From: Talpa occidentalis
Taxonomy: Eukaryota > Chordata > Mammalia > Eulipotyphla > Talpidae
NCBI RefSeq assembly: GCF_014898055.3
Contig: NW_023605194.1
Span: 56,273,361 to 56,337,360 of the forward strand
DNA length: 64,000 nucleotides
Direction: 5' to 3'
Position 1 is the first letter of the stretch. Each line of letters starts with the position of its first letter. The position numbers and the translations under genes are program-made. Positions 57,669 through 64,000 of this stretch are shown in pieces. The notes under the pieces were generated by a model. The model had not been told where the DNA came from, made no database searches, and saw only the letters and a program-made list of their open reading frames with translations.

Positions 57669-58225
57669 TTTTTTTAAAAGATTTATTTTTATTTATACAA
57701 AAACTGGGGTACAGGGGTCTTCCTGGTGCAGCAGGCGGTTGAGCGCAGTGCTGTGAAGCTGTCCGCAACATATGCAGTGCTGGTTTGATCCCTGCGGGTC
57801 TCGGAGCAACCCACATGGCAAGCAGACCTCTCTTATCTCGCCTGCTGCTCCCTCAGCAGTGTATTTCAGTCAGTCAGCCTGTTCTGTTTCCCGCTCTGTC
57901 TCTGGTAAATCCTCTCACCCTCCAGCGCATCTGTCCTGTACCCCAGTTCTTGTAAGAATAAAATAAATCTTAAAAAAAAAAGAACCGGGGTACAGGCCAG
58001 AGGCATGAAGGTGAGAGAATTCACCAGAGACAGGGTGGGGAACAGAACAGGAGAACAGGCAGACAGACCGAAGACACTGCTGAGGGGAGCAGCAGGCGAG
58101 GCAGGAGAGGTCTGCCGCAACACGTGGGTATCTCCCTGGCTGGCTGGGAATCGAACCCAGACTGCAGAGGCTGTGGACGGCTTCCCAGTGCTGCGCTCAA
58201 CCTGCTGCACCACCAGGGAGGCCCA
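57669..58225 (-). mobile_element. tRNA-derived SINE, type III, split by another SINE
   Basis: The tail complement and first bases of the body (57669-57714) are separated from the rest (57982-58225) by an opposite-strand SINE. Head complement GCACCACCAGGGAGGCCC. The outer target duplication ACAAAATGGAAGG / ACAAAATATGAGG lies at 57656-57668 and 58226-58238. Confidence 0.95.
57715..57981 (+). mobile_element. tRNA-derived SINE, type III, nested in a SINE
   Basis: Starts GGGTCTTCCTGGTGCAGCAG and ends AATAAAATAAATCTT with an A-run. Its target duplication, AAACTGGGGTACAG at 57701-57714 and GAACCGGGGTACAG at 57982-57995, is SINE body sequence, so it inserted after the outer SINE. Confidence 0.95.
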
Positions 58226-58431
58226 CAAAATATGAGGATTTTAAAGGTAAAAGGAGGGTGCCATAAAGTTATTAGTAAAAGAAAGATTGTTTCAGGTAAA
58301 GTCACTCTCCTTTAGGGGAAGGTGGATGTCTTATCTTACAGTTACTTCCCGAGTGCTTTCCAGGAAATTCCAGATTGTTCAGTTTATATTTCCTTCTTGG
58401 GGAGGGATGAACCTGCAGTTAGGTTAGGTAT

Positions 58432-58631
58432 TTTAAAAAATTGTTTAATATTAACATAACATTGTTTTACAGCATTGTGTATGGTTGAGAGATCATATCT
58501 CTTCTGATAGAAATTTCCATACCATAACTACCACCATGGCACACATAGTCCTCCCCCATAGTCCATTGTGCCCCCTCCAAATTTTGCTCTCTACCCTCTC
58601 CCCCTCCTCCCTTAGCCTCAATTTTATAGAG
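58432..58631 (-). mobile_element. short L1 3' UTR insertion
   Basis: TTTACAGCATTGTGTATGG, CACACATAGTCCTCCCCC and CTACCCTCTCCCCCTCCTCC are antisense L1 3' UTR text. The 11-bp target duplication AGGTTAGGTAT is at 58421-58431 and 58632-58642. Confidence 0.82.
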
Positions 58632-58690
58632 AGGTTAGGTATAAAGACTTGGTGGGACTAGGGATGAAAGACCTCATTTGGGTCAGTTTC

Positions 58691-59199
58691 TGTTAGCATG
58701 CAGACTGAGGAGTATCCAGGGACCTCCTAACTTGTGTTTTCTAAAGTCCAGCCATTCATGTGCAAAATGACAAAAAATACTCAGTGTGAGGGTTTCAGTA
58801 CTAAGATTGCACACTAAACCCTCACTCCTTGCCCAGAAGGCAAGTTTGGGAGGCTCGAATAGATGGAGAGAATTGATAAAACTGCTATGGAAACCAGGCC
58901 ACAAAACCTATCACTTTGACCATGAATGGGAAGTAGGGCCTGGACACATTCTGTGTCAAAGGCCAGTCCCCAATACCAGACATTCCAGCTAATAAGGGGC
59001 CCAAACTGGCACCCCAAGTAAAACAACCTGCAAAAATAGAGTTAGAAGAGAGCCTCAAATCCTTCTTTGTGTGCAAACATCTTCCCCTCCTCCCTTGCAG
59101 GGTATTTCAATAAATCTGCCTTTTTTGTTCTGCATTCTGTCTCTGGTGAATTCTTTCACTCCAGTTCCTATGGCCTCACCCTGGTGTTATACTGCCACA
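58691..59199 (+). mobile_element. retroviral LTR, family LTR-B, copy 2
   Basis: Starts near TGTTAGCATGCAGAC and ends near ACTGCCACA (TG...CA). It contains TTTGACCATGAATGGGAAGT, ACATTCTGTGTCAAAGG and GTATTTCAATAAATCTGCC (AATAAA near 59109), then CATTCTGTCTCTGGTGAATT. It aligns with the minus-strand copy at 54888-55235. The TATA box is not preserved as well as in copy 1. No internal viral sequence. Confidence 0.75.
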
Positions 59200-59204
59200 C
59201 TTAA

Positions 59205-60110
59205 TACAAAAGAATTTTAATAGCATGAGTGTGCATAGATAGAGAAGAGAAAATGAATATTTGAAAGTACAAAGTACTTTTAAAGTACAAATCAAGATAA
59301 CAGCTACCACGTGTCTCTTTCAAGTTTTGCTACATGTCTATTCTCCATGTGTCTCCTCCAAGTTCCTCAAGTCCCTGATGCAAGTCCAGAGTTGAAAAGT
59401 CAGAGCACTCTTCTTCTTCATATGTCTCTCTCCTTTCTTTTCGTGTGTCGTCCTTGAGCCTACCTGCCTTCTGTGTTATAGCGTCATTGGGCGGCATAGC
59501 TCTGCCCTCTTTAGGTAGGACAGGGAAACGGAACCTCTCTTCCTTTTATGGAGATGACTCTGTTATGGTTATTTTTCTCTTTTTTTCCCCCAAAAGATTT
59601 ATTTTTTTATTTATTTATGCATACAGTAGCTGGGGTGTAGACCAGAGGTGGAGGGAGGGAGGTGAGAGGATTCAGCAGAGACAGAGTGGGGAGCAGAACA
59701 GGCAGAACACTGCTGAGGGGAGCATGGGGTGAGTCAGGATTGGTCTGCTGTGCCATGTGGGTCAGCTCCCTGGCCAGGGATTGAACTTGTGCTGTAGTGG
59801 CAGCCTATAGATTCATAGTGCTGAGACTTAACCCCTTGTGTCACCAGGGAGGCCCCCTAGAAGGATATATTTAAAGAATAGTTTGTTTTGTGTTGGGCTA
59901 TTCCCAGGTGTGAGCAAACAGGTTACATTCCAACTGTGCATGGGTCACTAAGCCTTTTCTGACCAGGAAATTGTCAAGCAATCACAATGCCTTTTTCTTT
60001 GCTTAGCACCTTGGTCAGTGTGATGGGCCAAACTGTTGGATATTGGGGTAGGGCTTCCTAGTCCATGGCCTAGTTCATCTGGTCAATCAGTGCTTGAGGT
60101 AATTCTTTTT
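59205..60110 (-). mobile_element. LTR-like element, family LTR-C, copy 3, interrupted by a SINE
   Basis: AGAATTTTAATAGCATGAG, AATCAAGATAACAGCTACC, a long TCTCC/CTTC-rich part and TAGGTAGGACAGGGAAACGG match LTR-C at 26371 and 55250. After the SINE (59590-59856) LTR-like text continues (CAATCACAATGCC, GATATTGGGGTAGGGC) to about 60110, but this right part has no second copy here, so the end is uncertain. Confidence 0.55.
59590..59856 (-). mobile_element. tRNA-derived SINE, type II
   Basis: Tail complement TTTATTTATTTATGCATAC, TAGCTGGGGTGTAGACCAG, GCTCCCTGGCCAGGGATTG and head complement GTCACCAGGGAGGCCCCC. The middle lacks the usual 'tctactgaaat' bases, a small deletion near 59703-59708. Confidence 0.93.
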
Positions 60111-60448
60111 TACCCATTTGCAATTTATTTTACCTAAGGCTGTCTCATTTTGACTAGTTGATGGACTTTAAGGTTTTAAACTTATTATCACAGCTTTCCT
60201 TGATTAAAAAATAACATTATCTCCTGTGAAGATAAGAAGAAGCATTTTAAAATGATGTGTAACTCTAATGTTCTAGGTTGAAACTACTATCTCAATAATC
60301 TGGAATCTTCTAACTTTTTTCCCTTCAGTTTGTTAGAATATATCCTCAGTGTAGTATCTTAAGAATGGATCACAGTGGATAATTTTTCTGAATCTTTATA
60401 TTTTTGAAAATGTATTTATTCTTCCTTACATTTAAGTTTCCCTACTAT
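60111..60448. other. unclassified AT-rich DNA
   Basis: No gene or recognisable repeat. Confidence 0.4.
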
Positions 60449-60466
60449 AGTTTGGGAGTCATTTTT

Positions 60467-60755
60467 TTTAAATATTTATTTATTCTTATACAAGAACCGG
60501 GGTACAGGCCAGATGCGCAGAAGGGTAGAGGATTCACCAGAGACAGAATGGGGAACAGAACAGGCAGGCTGAAGAAATACACTGCTGAGGGGAGCAGCAG
60601 GCGAGACAGAAGAGGTGTGCTTTGCCATGTGGGATTTGAGACAGGAGAGGTGTGCTTTGCCTTGTGGGATTCTCGCCGGGATTGAACCTGCGCTGCAGAG
60701 GCTGCGGGCAGCTTCACAGTGCAGCACTCAACTGCCGGCGCCATCAGAGAGGCCC
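60467..60755 (-). mobile_element. tRNA-derived SINE, type III, with internal duplication
   Basis: Reverse-oriented. A 34-35 bp unit (GAGACAGAAGAGGTGTGC ... CATGTGGGATTT) is repeated in tandem at about 60604-60672, making the copy longer than usual. The target duplication AGTTTGGGAGTCATTTT is at about 60449-60466 and, with one change, from 60756. Confidence 0.95.
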
Positions 60756-60879
60756 AGTTTGGGTGTCATTTTATTTCTTAAAACTTAGATGGTAAGTTTC
60801 TATTATCTTCTACAATATAACATTGATGGCAAAATTTTTTTCTTTCCTTTATGAGTTGTTATGTTCATTTGTTTATTGT

Positions 60880-61025
60880 AGAAGGGTCATCAATAAATGT
60901 TTTCTGTAAATATTTTAGATTTTGAAGGCTACAGAGTATCTATCATGGCTATTGCAGCACTGTTGCAGCCACAGATAAAATGTAAGCAATCAGGTGTGGT
61001 TAAGTTCCAACAAAAATACTAGTTG
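60880..61025. mobile_element. MER20-like hAT-Charlie fossil
   Basis: GTTTTCTGTAAATATTTTAG, GATTTTGAAGGCTACAGAG, TGTTGCAGCCACAGATAAAA and GTGTGGTTAAGTTCCAACAA follow a common non-autonomous hAT text ('ttctgtaaagggccagat', 'ggctttgcgggccata', 'gtggctgtgttccaat'). I believe this is MER20. Confidence 0.55.
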
Positions 61026-61078
61026 GAGAATGAATTTGAATTTCACATAATTTCTAAATTTCTAAAATGTTAGCCTTT

Positions 61079-61342
61079 TTTTTAAAGATTTATTTATTTA
61101 TGCATACAAGAACTGGGGTACAGGCCAGAGGTGTAGGGGGTGAGAGGACTCACCAGAGACAGAGTGGGGAACAGAACAGGCAGATCCACTAAAATACACT
61201 GCTGAGGGGAACAGCAGGAGAGCCAGGTGAGGTCTGCTGCATCATGTGGGTAGCTCCCTGGCTGGGGATCAAGCTCGTTCTGCAGTGGCTGCGGACAGCT
61301 TCATAGGTTGTGTCCTAACTCCTTTGTGCCACCAGGGAGACC
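61079..61342 (-). mobile_element. tRNA-derived SINE, type II
   Basis: CAAGAACTGGGGTACAGGCC, CAGATCCACTAAAATACACT and TAGCTCCCTGGCTGGGG are among the clearest sequences to align with LTR-B. The target duplication CTAAAATGTTAGC plus T-run is at 61062-61078 and from 61343. Confidence 0.95.
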
Positions 61343-61356
61343 CTAAAATGTTAGCT

Positions 61357-62157
61357 TTTTTATCAATGTATTTTAAAAGCACATCCTTAACTGTTAGGCA
61401 ACATAAAAGTTCAGTATACAAGCACTAGATTTCACTCTTTAGAAGTAGTTTACTGACTCCTATTTTGGAACTTAAATTTTTTTTTTTCAAGACCATTAGA
61501 AAATTACACAATGTTGAATCAGTAGTTCTCTCCTTTGAGTTGCCTATTTTTTTCCTAGAAGACCGTATTAAACCTACACATGAAGTTCTGGAAAAATGCA
61601 GAACCATTGATCTGTTTTTGTGGAGACATGCACATGAGGGGGCACTAGGATAGAGGTGTTCAAAACTAAGTAACAAATATTCACTTGAATTTGATTCTCA
61701 CTTGCAAGCTCTGTTGCAGTTGTCAACTAGAAAACCCAGCAGCAATATCCTCAAGATGGGACATGAGTCTTTGGTTTGGTACCTCATCCAGTGGAATCTC
61801 CTGCTAATCTCTGCTTAGTTAGTCCTGCAAACTTAATCCTCTGCTTTCATCTCTCTCAAGCTTTTTAAATTTTCTTGTTACTGATTTTGAAGGGTCTTTG
61901 TCTGACATTGACCAATTCATCCTGTACAAGTTTTGAAAAGTCAATAGTAGGAACCTTTTTTGTGGATCACACAATAGGAAGGGAGTGGTAACTGTCCTGT
62001 GTAAGGCTCTCACCTGGGGTCCTGGTTTTATGTGGTTGTCAGGGAGCAGGGTGTGTAACAGCCTCATAGGCTGGGCTACACTGAGGCATATGCTTCAGGT
62101 TGCATGCTTCATATGTGGCATTTCTCATTAGTATCTTAAATCTCCATCCAGGAGGGT
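61357..62157. other. unclassified DNA, moderately GC-rich in parts
   Basis: A minus-strand open frame of 82 codons at 61819-62067 (motif RKFKKLERDE near its end) has no family I can name. It lacks a splice-site or conservation argument, so I do not call a gene. The segment could be part of an old LTR or a processed pseudogene. Confidence 0.3.
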
Positions 62158-62762
62158 GCTTTTTTTTTTTTTAACATATATATTTTAAACCATTCTTCCT
62201 TTTTGTACAATATGTCCTTTCTCCTCTTAGGTGTAGTCCCCACAGAATTCCCACCACCAATTCACCTGTTACCATCACCATCGTCCCTTGTGCTCTTCCC
62301 TCCTGTTTTGATCCCTCTCCCTCCCTTTGGCTTACAGAATGTCTCTGATTTATAGTTGCCTGTTAATTTTTTTTATTGATTATAATTATTTTTTTCCAAT
62401 CCCTTATTTAGTTTGTAGTAGTCATCAACAAATGTTTGCAGGTTATAGAGTATCTATATGTAGGTACTCTACATATAGAATATCTACATTCCTCCTACAA
62501 GTGAAACCATCTGATATTTTTCTTTTTATTTCTGGCTTCTTTCACTGAGCATAATACCTTCCAGCTCTATCCATGTTGCTGCAAATGACATGAGATTATC
62601 ATTTTGAGAGCTGTGTAATATTCCATTATATATATATATACACACATATATGCATATATATATATTTATATATATATATCCCACATCTTCTTGATCCAGT
62701 TATCAAATTTTGGGCATTTATGTTGTTTCCTATCTTCCCTATTGTAAACAGTGCTGTGATAG
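62158..62762 (-). mobile_element. 5'-truncated L1 3' end with AT microsatellite
   Basis: Antisense L1 3' UTR (GGTGTAGTCCCCACAGAATT, ACAGAATGTCTCTGATTTAT) and ORF2 end (GAGCATAATACCTTCCAGC, CCACATCTTCTTGATCCAG). A TA/CA-rich tract fills 62626-62682. The 62420-62495 stretch is foreign to the L1 text and includes an 11-bp-stem hairpin. Confidence 0.92.
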
Positions 62763-64000
62763 CAGGCTAGTGAGTCCTAGGTGACTTTAATTCAGTCTTC
62801 TGCCATCTGCATCTGCACAATTACCATGTTTCAGCTAGTTCTGGAGCCATTGTCTAAGAACAAGCAGCTTCTGCCGCATCACTGGTCTGTTTCCCACCTG
62901 TGATTGAACTACTAGACTTTGGGCTCAATACCAGGAAAGTCAGGCAAGCAAGGTCTAGTTCCAAGGGGTGCTGTGATTTCTGTTTTGCTGATAACATTTT
63001 AGCACTAAAAACCATTTCTCCCCTTCACTATTATTGATGTATTCCATTTTGTACGTTCACTGTTTCATTTCAACAAAGCTGTGTATTGAATAGAAGGCGC
63101 AAATGCATAATTACAGGGTCACCTCTGTTCAACAAACATATTTAAATGAGAATTTTCCTTACAGGATAGTATGATAGGTATCAAGTTTACTTATAATGAT
63201 TATATTTTTTTATTCACCTATATTGAGGCTATGATAGTGGCTAAAGCTCAAATAACAAGGAACATCTGAATATTTTCTTGTTTTGTTGGTGGTAGGGAGA
63301 TTGTTGTTACTAAAGAAAAAAACAAATAGAAAATCTTACATGAGACCTATTTTAATAATTGGAATGAAAATGAATAAAAACTACATTTTAATGTTATTTT
63401 ATATTATATGTCTTACTTTTGGAGTCTAAGATCACCTAGTCATTTTTAAAACTTTTGACAGTGGGGAATCTATCAAGTGTGGAATGTTGTATCTTTTTTG
63501 ATAATTGAAATCTATTATTGGATGGAGTAAATATAAATATTACTTAGAACAAACCTTAGAGAACTCTCTCTAAGAACTATCTCAGAGTGTCTTATTGTTC
63601 TTTATTAGTCAGCTTTTTAAATTGACAGTGTATGCTTAAGTATATATCTCATTCTTCCCACTGAGATATTAAAGCAGTGTCCTAACTACAAGTCATTGCT
63701 CTTTTCTTTATTGTAATTCTTGAGGGTATGTATCACTTCTAAAAAGTCTTAGCTAATTCCTAACTCCAAAATTATACTTAGCATTTATTATAGCTCATTT
63801 TGATAGGGATATTGCATATAGTTCACCTTTTCCTCCCATTGCCTCAATCTAATTTGAAAATCAGTGATTAGCTGCCTTTATCAGTGATCTTTGCTTACTA
63901 AGAAAATGGGACATTTGAGAAATACAATTATCCTAATCTGGAAATGAAAGTAATGGTCATCCCCACAGCTTGCTTTTTTCTTTTCTAGTTTTCAATACTG
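62763..64000. other. unclassified intergenic DNA
   Basis: 62763-62980 is GC-richer than the rest and starts exactly where the L1 stops. It may be an older repeat, but I see no second copy in the window. From 63000 on the DNA is AT-rich with no gene. Confidence 0.35.

Larger units (their letters stand above)
57535..58690 (-). mobile_element. LTR-like element, family LTR-D, copy 2, interrupted
   Basis: Family D text (CTGTTATTAAATGAAAGTC, CATCTAGCAAATAGAAATG, AAAGATTGTTTCAGGTAAAG, CAGGAAATTCCAGATTG) is split by a nested SINE pair (57669-58225) and a short L1 (58432-58631). After the L1 it resumes with the duplicated target AGGTTAGGTAT. The right boundary with LTR-B is inferred from the start of the latter. 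Confidence 0.6.

Noticed and set aside
61819..62067. 82-codon minus-strand frame that at first looked protein-like
   Set aside because: I could not connect it to a family, and the flanking frames do not continue it. Kept only as an unclassified region.

Overview
This window looks like ordinary non-coding DNA from a placental mammal. It has AT-rich background and many interspersed repeats: L1 LINEs with mammalian ORF2 text, degenerate MIR and MER5-type fossils, retroviral LTRs, and 27 copies of one tRNA-derived SINE family. I do not recognise that SINE from a well-known order; it is not Alu, B1/B2, Bov-tA, SINEC, VES or the Erinaceus type. A laurasiatherian such as a eulipotyphlan or a bat is my guess, not a result. 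I find no protein-coding gene, exon or intact RNA gene. Every long open frame I examined is a translated repeat (L1 ORF2 pieces, SINE or LTR frames) or chance.

Layout. 0-3.7 kb: two SINEs and a decayed L1 split by a third. 3.7-7.9 kb: mostly unclassified AT-rich DNA with a GC-richer TATA-containing island near 4.0-4.3 kb, a 117-bp locally duplicated segment (5.8 and 6.7 kb) and a MER5-like fossil. 7.9-9.4 kb: three solo LTRs of one family (here LTR-A), in orientations + - +. 9.5-11.2 kb: a MIR and two 150-bp arms of an inverted repeat. 11.7-13.2 kb: a young SINE and a separate antisense LTR (LTR-E). 13.2-21.9 kb: repeat-poor, with microsatellites, one SINE, a MER5A and a MIR. 21.9-27 kb: three L1 3' ends, one holding a SINE, then an LTR-C copy. 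28-34.6 kb: SINEs, MIRs and an AT microsatellite. 34.66-35.10 kb: a truncated tRNA-Cys sequence flanked by a 200-bp direct duplication. 37.6-39.5 kb: an L1 interrupted by a second, 5'-inverted L1 and ending in a SINE inside the same target-site duplication. 40.6-47.4 kb: L1 fragments and two SINEs. 47.7-61.4 kb: a dense SINE field (14 copies) mixed with LTR families B, C and D. 61.4-64 kb: unclassified sequence around one more L1 3' end.

Main observation. The body of the SINE family, downstream of its tRNA-like head, aligns along about 130-145 bp with the R-U5 end of LTR-B (54.89-55.02 kb on the minus strand, 59.09-59.20 kb on the plus strand), including the position of the LTR AATAAA signal. 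The older-looking SINE variants resemble the LTR more than the younger ones. The simplest reading is that a tRNA-derived head was fused to the 5' end of a retroviral transcript to found the SINE family.

The elements work together only in the retrotransposition sense. The SINEs have A/B-box-like heads, A-rich tails and 10-17 bp target-site duplications typical of L1-driven mobilisation, and many L1 3' ends are present. All family names with letters (LTR-A to LTR-E, SINE types I-III) are provisional labels for this window.
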